Shown here piece by piece: positions 45,755 to 55,234 of a stretch of DNA of 64,000 nucleotides. Position 1 is the first letter of the stretch. Each line of letters begins with the position of its first letter. The notes under the pieces are model-generated. The model was not told where the DNA came from. It ran no database searches and was given only the letters and a program-made list of their open reading frames with translations. A program made the translations under genes and the position numbers. This DNA comes from Candidatus Obscuribacter sp. GTDB lineage: Bacteria; Cyanobacteriota; Vampirovibrionia; Obscuribacterales; Obscuribacteraceae. The stretch is from the NCBI GenBank assembly GCA_016718315.1, contig JADKDV010000001.1:1-64000 (forward strand), read 5' to 3'.

Positions 45755-45797
45755 AGGCAGCCCCATTTTGATGGGGCTGCCTTTGGGATTTTTATTG
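45755..45797 (+). terminator. Intrinsic terminator after the repeat array
   Basis: AGGCAGCCCCAT (45755-45766) pairs with ATGGGGCTGCCT (45771-45782) around TTTG, followed by TTGGGATTTTTATT. It is oriented to stop plus-strand transcription coming through the repeat array, where no gene is seen. 45798-46067 holds nothing else apart from the promoter region of the next gene. Confidence 0.85.
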
Positions 45798-46067
45798 GTA
45801 GATCAATTGAGCAGCCGCTGCAAGATAGTAATCTTGGTAGGCGGCTATTTTCGTTGGCGGCGTTAATTTTGGAATAGCTCTTTGCCCCGGGAACCTCTTT
45901 GGAGAAATCGCATGAGTTGAGAAATTGGCCTGATTTTTCTCACTCAACCCGGTTCTCATTTTGATGCTCAGGCAATTGAATTTAGTATTTCCGATTGAAC
46001 TGAACTGCGCTTTTAAGCGTTCTTACAAATGGAGACAGGAAATTGCAGCAAACTATTGAGGTCTCAT

Positions 46068-46676
46068 ATGTCGGTTTATTTGATTCGCAGATATATAAGT
46101 GCTCTTCCACGCCATCAACTGTTCGCAAGTAGAGAGCTATTGCACTTAAGCTCCCGTAGCAGTGTCGATAATACCTTGAGTTGTCTCGTTTCTGATGGCT
46201 ATATCTTCAGGCTAGCCAGAGGTGTATATATCAGGGAGATTCCGTCCTGTGGATTGCCTAGCGCCGCTGCAATTGCAAGGTGTAAGGCTAGTGCATTTAA
46301 AAAGCAAATTGTCATCCAGGAAGGCTCTAGGAATGAATTTTTCATAGCAGGACATAGGAGCTCTTTTGTTTATAACAAGGAGCGCATCGTTTTTAAGTCT
46401 ATTGGTCAACGCAAGGTAGCTTTAGGTGACAACAGAGTTGGCGATGCAGTCAGGCAGCTCTGGAGCGTTGGTGAATACGATATGAGCAAAGCTAGATTTA
46501 TCGAGATAATGTCACCTTTGTCTATCCGTGAAAGACAGGAAGTTAGGTCCGTGATTAACTCCTTGCCAGCGTGGTTGTGTAAGTGGATTGATGCTGGTGT
46601 TTTGCCTGGATTCGAATTACGCATTTCTGCTCTTAAGGATTTGCGTGAGCACAAGGGTAGCTGGCAATCGTCTTAA
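46068..46676 (+). CDS. AbiEi-like (DUF6088-type) winged-helix protein without toxin partner
   Basis: The frame opens at 46029, but the ATG at 46068 with GAGG 8 bases upstream fits better. The protein parallels the AbiEi-like gene at 23012-23611: a short helix (IRRYISALPRHQLFASREL), a winged helix (RSSVDNTLSCLVSDGYIFRL, ARGVYIRE), PSAAAIARCKASAFKKQIVI in place of the second block, SSFVYNKERIVFKSIGQRKV for the beta part, and a C-terminal FIEIMSPLSIRERQEVRSVI followed by LPAWLCKWID. No AbiEii-type nucleotidyltransferase follows; the next gene is on the other strand. It may be an orphan antitoxin or regulator. DUF6088 naming is from recalled family features. Confidence 0.75.
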   Translation: MSVYLIRRYISALPRHQLFASRELLHLSSRSSVDNTLSCLVSDGYIFRLARGVYIREIPSCGLPSAAAIARCKASAFKKQIVIQEGSRNEFFIAGHRSSFVYNKERIVFKSIGQRKVALGDNRVGDAVRQLWSVGEYDMSKARFIEIMSPLSIRERQEVRSVINSLPAWLCKWIDAGVLPGFELRISALKDLREHKGSWQSS

Positions 46677-46694
46677 TTGAGGTAACCGAAGCTC

Positions 46695-49600
46695 CTAAAT
46701 TGCCACTTGCGAACGCTTGTAGTTTACTTCATTGCTTTCAATTGTTTGCCAGAGCTTCTGTCTGTCTTCACTTCTGTGAGTTTTATCTAGAGACTCGAGC
46801 AATTTTGAATAGGGCTTTGCAAGTTTGCTAAGCTGTCTGGTTCTTGACCCTTGTGCGATGTAATAGACTCTTTTGCCTATCTCCAGTCGAGCTTTCAATA
46901 GCTCCTTGAGCAAGGTCGTATCCTTATCATCCCGATGATAAAACAAGAGTGTGTCCAGGAGCGCCTCGCTGCGGTTGCTATATGGATCTGTTTTGAGCCG
47001 CCCTTTGTATTCTGCAAGAGCTTGAGCGATGTTTCCCTTTATTATTCTGTGGCTGTTGTTAAGGGTGACTGTGTCTTGCGTGTCGGAGACTTGCGAGACC
47101 TCAAAGCGTTTTTGATTATTTAAGTAGGATTTGAGTAAGGTCACGGCACCAGCAATATCACCAGCTTGTTTCATGACCTCAGCATTTGCTTTGACTTTGT
47201 CGTAGTCATCCATGGTGACACCATAAAGAGTTACTATCGCTCTGCCTTCTCTATATGACTCTATTGCTTCTTTATAGAGAGTCGCTTTGGCATAGGCTTC
47301 AGCAAGGGCATAGTGAGTATTCGCAATACAAAAGGAGTTAGGCGGTAGATCGCGCATTTGTGCCGCTAAAATCCTTTGCAGGATATTGTTTGTGACCAAG
47401 ATCCTTGACTGATCCAAATCGCCCACAAAGCTTATCAATGAGTCAATACCGTTTGTCGCATTCAATTCGGATTCATAAATTGACTGGATGTTTGTTTTTA
47501 GTAAGTCGTCTAGTGCTCGATATGCTTCCTGGTACTGTCTGTGCTGTATGTCAAACATGACTACTTGGGCCGCTTGCAGGCTGGCTTGTGGACTCTCTTT
47601 TGTGCATAGTTCTTGGTATTTGCTTGTGGCCTTTATCAGTATGTCCTTGCCAATTTTGTATTCATTTGTTTGTTCGGAGCCAAATGGTAGATCGTATTTG
47701 CGCACATCCCATACTGCAATAAAGGGCTTGTCTGATGCCATTTGGGCTGATTCTTTTGAGCACATGTCAATTGCGTGCAAGTAGTGGCTCTGTCCTTGTT
47801 GCCATCTGTTATCGGAGATCTCGGCAGCTGCCAAATCTCTCCAGGCTTGAGCGCAATATAGCGGATGAGATTGTTCTCTTAACTTGGCTAGGTGCTCAAG
47901 CATCTCAATCTTCAAGTCTATACTTGGTCTTATGTATGCGTGTGATTTAAATGCTCGCTCACTAGCTAGAGCTGCCAGACTAGCTGCTATTTCTTGCTTG
48001 ATTGGATTGCTATCTGGCACTGTCCTGTAAGCAGCCAACTCCAGCTCCAGGCGGTCGTCAGGGCTGTGACGCTTTAGTGCTGCCGCCAGCTCTTTGATAA
48101 TGTCTATGCGTAAAGCAGTGTCGATTTTGTTTGCTTTATTGGCACATTTTAGTGCCAAGGTGAGGTAGCGTTCTTGGGCATCCGTATTGGTATATCCTAT
48201 GCGCCATGGTTCATTTTGGGTGGATCTGGCAAGTAGTGCATATGCCTTTGCTGCCTCCGCATAGTCACCTGTTGCTTTAGCGCAATCTCCCAGCAGCAGA
48301 TACTGTCTGGCTGGTACAAAGGATGTGTATATATCAAATGGCTGAGTCGCATGTTTGAGGCAAGGTACAGCTAGAGATGGTTGATTGGTCTGCGCATACA
48401 GCTGACCGAGCCTTGCGTCGAGTATGCCACCTATGCCATCTGGATCGCTAAAGTCTGTAGGTTTTGCCGCTGTGTATTTGGTGACACCTTGATTGATTTT
48501 TGATTTGGCTTTAAGCAATAGCTGCTTTGCCTCATCAAAGTGTTTGTGCTCAATGAGTGTCGCTGCAATGTTGGATACTTTGCAGCGGTAGGCCTTGTTG
48601 TATGTAAGATATTCTTGACTCCCATTTTTGATTTGCGCGGCTGCGGCGTTGTTAATTGCTTCGTTGGCTAGTGTGGCGGCACGGGCAAAATGGTCTAAGT
48701 GAGCTGCGTTGGCTGCAACATCGAGGAGGAGCAAGATACGCTCAGTGGTGTGCTGTTGGGATGGCAAACTGAGTGCGATATTTAAAATGCACTTAGCCCT
48801 TTCAGGATATCCCGCACCATCATAAAGATGGCCCAGCCATCGGAGCTTTTGTTGCTCACTAATTTGTGGCATGTGCATGGATTTATATAGTGCTTGTAAA
48901 TTTGCATTTGCGGTTGACTTGGCACTTGTTGTTGGTTTGGCTTGCAATCGGCTTTGATTTATAGCGCGCTCAGCAAGAATGAGTGGTAGTCCATCTGCTG
49001 AGATCTTATGTTGAGCGATGTTTGTTTGTAGCGTATATAAAATCTTGTCGGCGAGTGCTGTGTTGCCACTATCAGAGAGTTGTCTGCTCAGTTGCATCAA
49101 CACTCCAAACCACGAGAGTTTGTACTTTGGCATAGTAATGGTGCTCAGTATTGCATCTGGTTTTAAAGTACCAGCATTATGCAGATTGAGGGCTTTGTTA
49201 TACTCACTCAGCACCAGGTCGACTAGCCGCTGGGAGTTGGCACAGTCATGTTTTACTATTGCGTCATTGAGCTGCCTTAGCTGCTCGTACCATAGTCCCT
49301 CTTGATCAATGGCTGCCATCATGGCGGGCGTTTTTAAGTGCTTTAGACGTGCTGTGCGTATTTCTTTAGGCGTGCGGCAAAGCTTTCGAACAACGATCCG
49401 CATATGCCAACTCACTGTCTGGTAGGTAGGACAGGGCACTAGCCTTGTCCGCAATTTTTATAGCGATATCACTAGGACTGCATTTATCGAGCAGATACCA
49501 GAATTCTTCCGAGTATGGATTGCACATTGGATCAGCATAGTCTCGCCCATCCATGGTGAGCATAAAGGTCTCTAGAGCTTTATTGGCATTGGCAAAGTCA

Positions 49601-50037
49601 GCAAAGGTCATATAGCTAGCAGCAGTGTCTTGTGCCTGGATATTTACTAGACCGGCACCAGGCTCAGGCTGCTGCTTTGCCAGTGTTAGCTGCCAGAGGC
49701 GATCTTGCCTTACGGCCAGATCAAAGTCCGGACTCTGCAAAGTTGATAGACGATTGAGTGCGTTGTAATCATTCAGCAGTTCATTTTGGCAGTCTAGGCT
49801 CTCAAAGTATCCTTTGAGTTGATAGCCATATTGATTCTCACCGGTATCTACGTGCTCTTGCTCAGTTGTGACCTCAAACGGATTGGCTAGCTGCTGAGCA
49901 TTTGGCTTTGGAGGGACGGTGTTGCTGCCGTTGTCTATCGTAGTGGTATCGCACCAGCCGTTGGTGGTACCGCATAGCAACATCGAGGCGCATAGCAATA
50001 TAAGGATGCAGCTCTTTGGAGCAGATCTTGGTCGCAC
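46695..50037 (-). CDS. Very large secreted TPR-type protein (frameshifted)
   Basis: Frames 49366-50037 and 46695-49454 overlap by 89 bases and read as one protein of about 1,110 residues with a shift near 49370. The first piece has a signal peptide (ILILLCASMLLCGTTNGWCD) and a helical segment; the second is almost wholly alpha-helical repeats of TPR or HAT type (LRWLGHLYDGAGYPERAKCI, LLLGDCAKATGDYAEAAKAY, YALAEAYAKATLYKEAIESY). Positions 8, 20 and 27 of the TPR consensus (Gly/Ala, Ala, Pro) appear in many units. No enzymatic motif. Likely a periplasmic or surface scaffold. A small secreted gene lies just upstream on the same strand. Confidence 0.8.
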
Positions 50038-50093
50038 TATTTGACCCCAAAAGACACTTGAAGTTTATAAGAAGCAATCTTAACTGCTATTGT

Positions 50094-50255
50094 CTAGTTT
50101 TGCTTGGAGGTGGTGCGATACGATCGGTCCATAGTTTGGCAGGCTTTTGCCCAGGGTTTACTGGATTGCTTGATTGGCATTGTTTCTTTTGCGGAAGCAG
50201 ATGGAGTTAGCAGTGCAAGCATTGTTAGGCAAGTCGGTAATCTCTTGAGTGTCAT
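50094..50255 (-). CDS. Small secreted peptide, 53 residues
   Basis: An ATG at 50255 with ACAGGA about 12 bases upstream begins a short frame ending at 50094. Residues 1-22 form a signal peptide (LKRLPTCLTMLALLTPSASA) with a good Ala-x-Ala site. The mature 31 residues are basic and include one Cys. It lies 57 bases upstream of the large TPR gene on the same strand, so it may be the first gene of that operon. Too short for a family assignment; the signal peptide is the main support. Confidence 0.5.
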   Translation of the reverse strand: MTLKRLPTCLTMLALLTPSASAKETMPIKQSSKPWAKACQTMDRSYRTTSKQN

Positions 50256-50454
50256 CTCAAACCGTCCTGTAGTTCTTCGTTTCGATACAATCTGACTGCT
50301 TGCAAATTCAAAGTGGTCTTAGGAAATTTGACTAGCCATTCACTAACTTGAGGCACAGTTTCTCTCAAGTCAGGCAATTAATTCTGGCTTGTCTGCAGGT
50401 GATTGTATTCTGGAGTACAGGGTAAGAATATTGTAGCTCGATAGAGAGGATTTT

Positions 50455-50679
50455 ATGAAGTCTTGGTCCTTTCTGGTATCCCTTGCCATTTCTTTAGTTT
50501 GTTATTCGTCCCCGTCTAGTGCAAGCACATGTGCTGGGGCGAATCCCTGCCATGCTTGTCATACCTGTGAGTATTGCAAGCGTTGTTCAAAGCAAGGAGG
50601 TAGTTGCGGTGTTTGTAAGGGGGCTCATTCCAGGCTTTCGCATACACACAAATCTATCAAGCGCAAAATAGTTCGATAG
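50455..50679 (+). CDS. Small secreted Cys-rich protein
   Basis: A 74-residue protein with GAGAGGA 7 bases before the ATG. The signal peptide (WSFLVSLAISLVCYSSPSSA) is followed by a Cys/His-dense core: CAGANPCHACHTCEYCKRCS, then CGVCKGAHSRLSHTHKS. Eight or nine Cys in about 30 residues, several as Cys-x-x-Cys, point to metal binding or disulfide knots in the periplasm. The C-terminus is basic. It opens a run of seven co-directional genes for mainly secreted proteins; 108 bases to the next start. Confidence 0.75.
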   Translation: MKSWSFLVSLAISLVCYSSPSSASTCAGANPCHACHTCEYCKRCSKQGGSCGVCKGAHSRLSHTHKSIKRKIVR

Positions 50680-50787
50680 GCTCCGTCGGCTCTTGTGAGT
50701 GGTGCTTTCACTGCAAGTGCGTAATTTTCTTGTGCCTTGTCAATTACATTTACTATCACTTCCGTAAACCATTAGCTGGGGGGCTTT

Positions 50788-51631
50788 ATGTTTTTTGGAC
50801 AAAGGTCCATTCGCTCATGTTCAACTCCAGTACACGCCTCGTACAATAATTGGCGTGTGGTTCTCTCTATTCTGATTGTTTTCGGAATTCAATTCGGTTT
50901 CACTACATCTCAGGTTCAATCTGAGGTATTGAAGGCTGGAATTAATCACAGCCTTCGACTTGACGCTGTGAAAAGTGGACTGAGGCAGGGAGACATTTTT
51001 AGTGAAAGTTCACTTCCAGCATCCGGAACCAAGCTTGAGTGGTATCGAGTGCCTCGCTGGATGAGCGGCTCTTGGAAAAAAACAACTCAATCCGCAGTCG
51101 TTGAAGGTCGCTTGCATCAAGTCAATTGCCTGAGTTCTGGATACCATGGGCTTCAAGTTGATAGGAATGGGCGAATTTGGGATTGCTCTAAAGTTCCCTT
51201 CAAGTCGTTGGCTGAGTACGATGATTCATTTACCATTGGACTTGTTCGCACCTTATGATCCTGTGAGTGTGAGTAAGGATCAAGTCATTGTGCATGTCAT
51301 AGCAACAAATATCTCGGTTGATAAACGCACAAAGAAAATAGTTGATGTGGGGCAAGCAGACCAACTGCAATATTATGCTCCAAACCCCAGAGGTGGTCTG
51401 GACTGCAAGGTCAGTGGCGTTCGGTTTGATCAGGATGGCAATCGCTTGGCTCAAGCTCCGTCACTTACGTTTTCAACCTCGAGTCAAATTGGTGCATTTG
51501 AACCTGTTGATAAAGATCCAGAGGACAATACTGATTACTACAAATCCTTTTGTCAGTATCTAGCCGAGCACGGGATGCGCGAAGCGATCCCGACAAGGCT
51601 ACCTGGCGAACCATGGATATCCTCACAGTAA
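50788..51631 (+). CDS. Secreted protein, paralogue of 53308-54126 (frameshifted)
   Basis: Frames 50788-51258 and 51146-51631 join near 51220 into one protein of about 280 residues. Signal segment: WRVVLSILIVFGIQFGFTTS. The family marks shared with the later gene are EWYRVPRWMSGSWKKTTQS (compare DWILLPNWLPGKWRSYSAT), GLQVDRNGRIWDC (compare FGFQMDSARQIWTP), a middle strand region, and the end FCQYLAEHGMREAIP (compare LAKYLEHQGMADLARG). The Trp-x-x-Pro-x-Trp-x-x-Gly-x-Trp motif is the best signature. No known domain recognised. It sits between two secreted genes. Confidence 0.7.
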
Positions 51632-51659
51632 GTTTGGTATCAAGGCGGTAAATTGATTT

Positions 51660-52583
51660 ATGGTTAATGCACTTGTCAAAGCGATATTTGGAACTGTCAT
51701 CTTGGTGATGGGTCTAGCATTGCCGGCGATTGCATTGGAAGAGAGCGGCTGGGTTGAAGATGACAATGTCGATCATGTATACATCGACAAAGAGAAGTGG
51801 GAGCGCAGCAAAACTGCGCCGTCTGCTAGCTATGCCACACCCTCTAGGGGGGATGAAGCTTATCGAACACCACCTCCGCTAAAGTCTCCAGTTAGTCGTC
51901 CTACCACCCGCGCTGTCGAGGACGAAGACGAGGACGGCATCGTATTTGATTCAAGTACTTCGCAAGCTCAATCAAAGCAGAGTAAGATGTCTGCTCTGAA
52001 AGATCCAGACGATGATTTAAGTGATAGCTCTTATAGATTGGGTTCACCAGCCCAACCAAACTTCAGCACGCCTGATAATCGCCAAGGCGCTTATAGGGAG
52101 CGCTTCACAGCGCCGATACCAGCCGCTAATGCAAGCAACACCGAGTCTTTTGCTGCCGGGAGTGTGAGTGGTACTGATTCACCAGCAAAGGACGGGAAGA
52201 AGAATTGGTTTTTGAATCCACCGGAAGTCCCCTGGATTAACTCCTTGGGCAGAGGCATTAAAAATACTGGTAAGGGTACTTTGAATGCAGTTGCTGCAGT
52301 CGGAGAGACCGGTGCAAACGTGTTGTCGTCTCCAGAGTTTTGGGGGCTGGTGGGTGCTGGTGCAGCTGCTTATGGCACCTATAAGTTTGCACAGCGCAAT
52401 CCCTATTACTACGGCAGCGGCATGCCGTATTATCCGGGGATTACTCCCTATGCTATGCCTTACGGTGGATATAATCCAAATCTAAATTGGGTTAATCCCT
52501 ATACAAACTCAAATGGTAGATTTGTGCCAGGCTATTTCAGGACGGCACCAAATGGGGTGCTTTATGACAACCTCGGATACTAA
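51660..52583 (+). CDS. Secreted protein with disordered middle and Gly/Tyr/Pro-rich end
   Basis: 307 residues. Signal peptide (LVKAIFGTVILVMGLALPAI then ALEE). A long Ser/Asp/Pro-rich region (EDEDEDGIVFDSSTSQAQSK) follows, then a short segment with Gly/Ala helical character (VLSSPEFWGLVGAGAAAYGT), and a C-terminus of repeated Tyr, Gly, Pro and Asn (YYGSGMPYYPGITPYAMPYG, then NPNLNWVNPYTN). It looks like a surface or outer-membrane-associated protein. The start is only 28 bases after the preceding stop. Confidence 0.7.
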   Translation: MVNALVKAIFGTVILVMGLALPAIALEESGWVEDDNVDHVYIDKEKWERSKTAPSASYATPSRGDEAYRTPPPLKSPVSRPTTRAVEDEDEDGIVFDSSTSQAQSKQSKMSALKDPDDDLSDSSYRLGSPAQPNFSTPDNRQGAYRERFTAPIPAANASNTESFAAGSVSGTDSPAKDGKKNWFLNPPEVPWINSLGRGIKNTGKGTLNAVAAVGETGANVLSSPEFWGLVGAGAAAYGTYKFAQRNPYYYGSGMPYYPGITPYAMPYGGYNPNLNWVNPYTNSNGRFVPGYFRTAPNGVLYDNLGY

Positions 52584-52584
52584 A

Positions 52585-53205
52585 ATGACATTGGGCGGTA
52601 TGGATCTCAAATTCTCTTTGCTGTTGCTGTACTTCAATTGTGCGGTTCTCTGCACATTCTTTGACGCTTTACCGGTTACTGCTCACCCGGTAACTATCAA
52701 AGTCCGCAATGTGCAAGGCAGCGATATCGAGCTGGTTACGCCCTATCTAAAGGAGGTTAGAAGACGAATTTCGTACTACTGGAAACCGCCTGCTGTAAGA
52801 GAGCCTTTAGAAACACGAGTTTATCTTGGGTTAAATCTCGATGGATCAATCATGCGTTGCGAGACCGAACAGCATTCCGGTGACGATGCATTTGATGAAG
52901 CGGCGCAGGAGGCAATTCGAAATTCTGCGCCATTTCCTACAGGACCTCAGTGCAGCGTAGCTGTGATATTGACTGAAATAGTATTCAAAAACGAGGTGGG
53001 TCCTCCACTTGCGCCGGAGCATGAATATCGCGCAGCTGCCGCTGCTGCTTCAACTTCTCCCAATCAGGGGCAGCGACCGATACCTGCTCCTAATGCTGGT
53101 CAACGAAGTCTGAGAGAGCCTAGTTTTGACAATGCAGCGGCGCCGTCTCACCAGGTGGTAACTATTCAGCAGCTTTTTACGAACTCAAGGGCTTCAAGCT
53201 GCTAG
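52585..53205 (+). CDS. TonB C-terminal-domain-like secreted protein
   Basis: Open from 52513, but coding overlap with the previous gene argues for a start at 52585 or 52600 (GGGCGGT just before). A hydrophobic N-terminus (LKFSLLLLYFNCAVLCTFFD) is followed by a compact beta-alpha-beta-beta domain: TPYLKEVRRRISYYWKPPAV, then VYLGLNLDGSIMRCETEQHS, then FDEAAQEAIRNSAPFPTGPQ, CSVAVILTEIVFKN. The order 'I..YW.PP', 'v...l..dG.i', 'D.AA..Ai..aaPFp' is the TonB/TolA C-terminal layout. The C-terminal 60 residues are disordered. Probably in the envelope, bound to a protein partner. Confidence 0.75.
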   Translation: MTLGGMDLKFSLLLLYFNCAVLCTFFDALPVTAHPVTIKVRNVQGSDIELVTPYLKEVRRRISYYWKPPAVREPLETRVYLGLNLDGSIMRCETEQHSGDDAFDEAAQEAIRNSAPFPTGPQCSVAVILTEIVFKNEVGPPLAPEHEYRAAAAAASTSPNQGQRPIPAPNAGQRSLREPSFDNAAAPSHQVVTIQQLFTNSRASSC

Positions 53206-53307
53206 TGCATATCAGCTAAAGTTTATTCCTGATGATCAATTGATTCAATATAGAGAAAAACTCGAAAAATGGAGGAGCTTAACTCCACAGGAGAAGTTTG
53301 ATTTAAG

Positions 53308-54126
53308 ATGAGGACCATAACCAGACTTCGGACAGCTTGCTTGATTTCTTGTGCGATTAACTTCTGCTTGATGTCTGTTGTATGTGCTCAGAATTTGTCT
53401 ACTCAGCCTCAGTCTGATAGGCCCAAGTCGGAGCCTCTCAAGATTAAGATAGAGCACACGACAATGCTTCGCTCTCCCTTTGTTGATCTCAAAGCTGGTG
53501 AGTCTGTTACTCGTAAAACTCCAGCCAAGGGCTCAGATGATTGGATTTTATTGCCGAATTGGCTGCCAGGAAAGTGGCGCTCTTACTCTGCCACTGAAAT
53601 CGAATCTAGAGATCTTGTAAGTGGTATTGATGTTGAAGCAAATAAGTTTTTACCAGTTGGTGAGCTGGAGACTTTTGGCTTTCAAATGGATTCGGCGAGG
53701 CAGATATGGACTCCTGCGGAATATCCGGAGCCTATCTCAGTTTTCGGAAATTCGTCCTCCGGTAGCAATGATAGTCGCGTTTACCGCTCGCTTGTTCTTA
53801 TTAGCGCAGGACCTGCAAGAGTTCAATTCAGGTGCACTGATCATGTATTGAACCTGGACCCGAAATCCAATAAATTTAAATCGACATACTCTAAAGAGAG
53901 CATTTGTACGTACGTGCTAATGGCACCGGATGTGATAGCAAAGTATTCGGATGCAATGTCTTATGATGCTAGCGGACATCAGATTAAGCAAAGCAAAATA
54001 TCTGCGTTTTGCAAAAAGGAAGAACCCTTTGAAGTTGTTTCAGAGGTCGGAATGCGCAATCTCAAAGTTTCGCTTGCAAAATATCTGGAGCATCAGGGTA
54101 TGGCAGATCTTGCGAGGGGGATGTGA
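53308..54126 (+). CDS. Secreted hypothetical protein, paralogue of 50788-51631
   Basis: 272 residues with a signal peptide (LISCAINFCLMSVVCA). The mature region has KSEPLKIKIEHTTMLRSPFV, GESVTRKTPAKGSDDWILLP, NWLPGKWRSYSATEIESRDL, FGFQMDSARQIWTPAEYPEP and a C-terminal helix LAKYLEHQGMADLARG. These blocks appear in the same order in the paralogue 2.5 kb upstream (WYRVPRWMSGSWKK and so on), showing a small family unique to this cluster as far as I can see. The stop is 1 base before the start of the next gene (ATGTGAATTG), so they are coupled. Confidence 0.75.
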   Translation: MRTITRLRTACLISCAINFCLMSVVCAQNLSTQPQSDRPKSEPLKIKIEHTTMLRSPFVDLKAGESVTRKTPAKGSDDWILLPNWLPGKWRSYSATEIESRDLVSGIDVEANKFLPVGELETFGFQMDSARQIWTPAEYPEPISVFGNSSSGSNDSRVYRSLVLISAGPARVQFRCTDHVLNLDPKSNKFKSTYSKESICTYVLMAPDVIAKYSDAMSYDASGHQIKQSKISAFCKKEEPFEVVSEVGMRNLKVSLAKYLEHQGMADLARGM

Positions 54127-54127
54127 A

Positions 54128-55234
54128 TTGAGTTGCATTTTTCTGAGGCAAGCATTGACGACTACCTCAATGGTCTTACTGTTGAGCATTGGTATCGTTG
54201 GCTGCTACCCAGCCAGTGCATTAGATTCACTCGCGGAAGCTTATCTCGAACAGGGAAAGAAATGTTTTGATCGAGGTGACTTAGATGCAGCTAAAAGGCT
54301 ATTTAATACAGCTGCAAGGAATGCTGAGAACGCCTATGATAGTAGATTGCACAAAGCTGCAATTTATAATAATGCAGGTGAGGTGTATCGGCGACTTTAT
54401 GAAATACGTGGGCGAAGTTATGTCTGGGATGCTGAGGTTGACGGGGAAGGTGCTCGATTTATAAGGAATGTTATTCCTGATGAAAATATTGACAATGATT
54501 TTCCTGATCAAACTCCACTTTGGATGGCTGCTCACTATTTGAGTATGTCAATTAAGATCAAGGAACAAGAACTCGGTACATTTTCTTTGAATTTGGCAAG
54601 AAGTATTGAGAATCTAGCTGTAGTGTATTTGGCTGGCAATCGAGTTGATGAAGCTCTCGCTTTGCTACGAAAGGCATTGAAAATACGAGAGACGAAAGAA
54701 GGATTGTCTTCTTTGGAGGCGGCTTCTACCTGTTTTACGCTTGCCGAGGCGCTTCAGCGAAAGGGCTTACAATATTCCGATTCTGTAGCAAGAATCGCGG
54801 ATCTAAAGGAGTCTATTCTTTACAGTCAAAGGGCATTAGGTATTTGGAGCGCGAATAAGTCGGGGTTAGAGTTGCAGGCAGGGGCGAACGAACAACTAGC
54901 GCTTACCTATTTTTATTTGGATGCTGAGACACCTAATTCAACAGAGCTAGATCAATGTGAAGTCTATTTGGATAGAGCCGAGTCTCTATACAAAAGGTCA
55001 TTGCCTGCTTCCGCCAAGTCATATAGCGCATTTAAGTCGACCACAGCGGTGGCGACTAGATATATTTGTGAGTTCAGGCAGGGACAGTATTTTCAAGAGG
55101 TGAGACATAAGAGCGCTCAAGTTAGGAGGAATTATTTGCCTAAACTAATTCGAGCTTGTCGTCGTGCTGGTAATTCTGCGAGCGCCGCATTTTTTGAAGT
55201 ACAGCTCAAAAGTTTGCTTGCAGGTCATAGCTGA
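54128..55234 (+). CDS. Secreted TPR protein
   Basis: The start is a TTG at 54128, with AGGGGG 8 bases upstream, directly after the previous stop; an ATG at 54170 is the alternative. A signal peptide or anchor (MVLLLSIGIVGCYPASALDS) contains a Cys that could be a lipobox-like site (IVGC). TPR units follow: LAEAYLEQGKKCFDRGDLDA, LHKAAIYNNAGEVYRRLYEI, LARSIENLAVVYLAGNRVDE and AASTCFTLAEALQRKG. About 368 residues. The stop overlaps the start of the next gene by one base. Confidence 0.75.
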   Translation: MSCIFLRQALTTTSMVLLLSIGIVGCYPASALDSLAEAYLEQGKKCFDRGDLDAAKRLFNTAARNAENAYDSRLHKAAIYNNAGEVYRRLYEIRGRSYVWDAEVDGEGARFIRNVIPDENIDNDFPDQTPLWMAAHYLSMSIKIKEQELGTFSLNLARSIENLAVVYLAGNRVDEALALLRKALKIRETKEGLSSLEAASTCFTLAEALQRKGLQYSDSVARIADLKESILYSQRALGIWSANKSGLELQAGANEQLALTYFYLDAETPNSTELDQCEVYLDRAESLYKRSLPASAKSYSAFKSTTAVATRYICEFRQGQYFQEVRHKSAQVRRNYLPKLIRACRRAGNSASAAFFEVQLKSLLAGHS

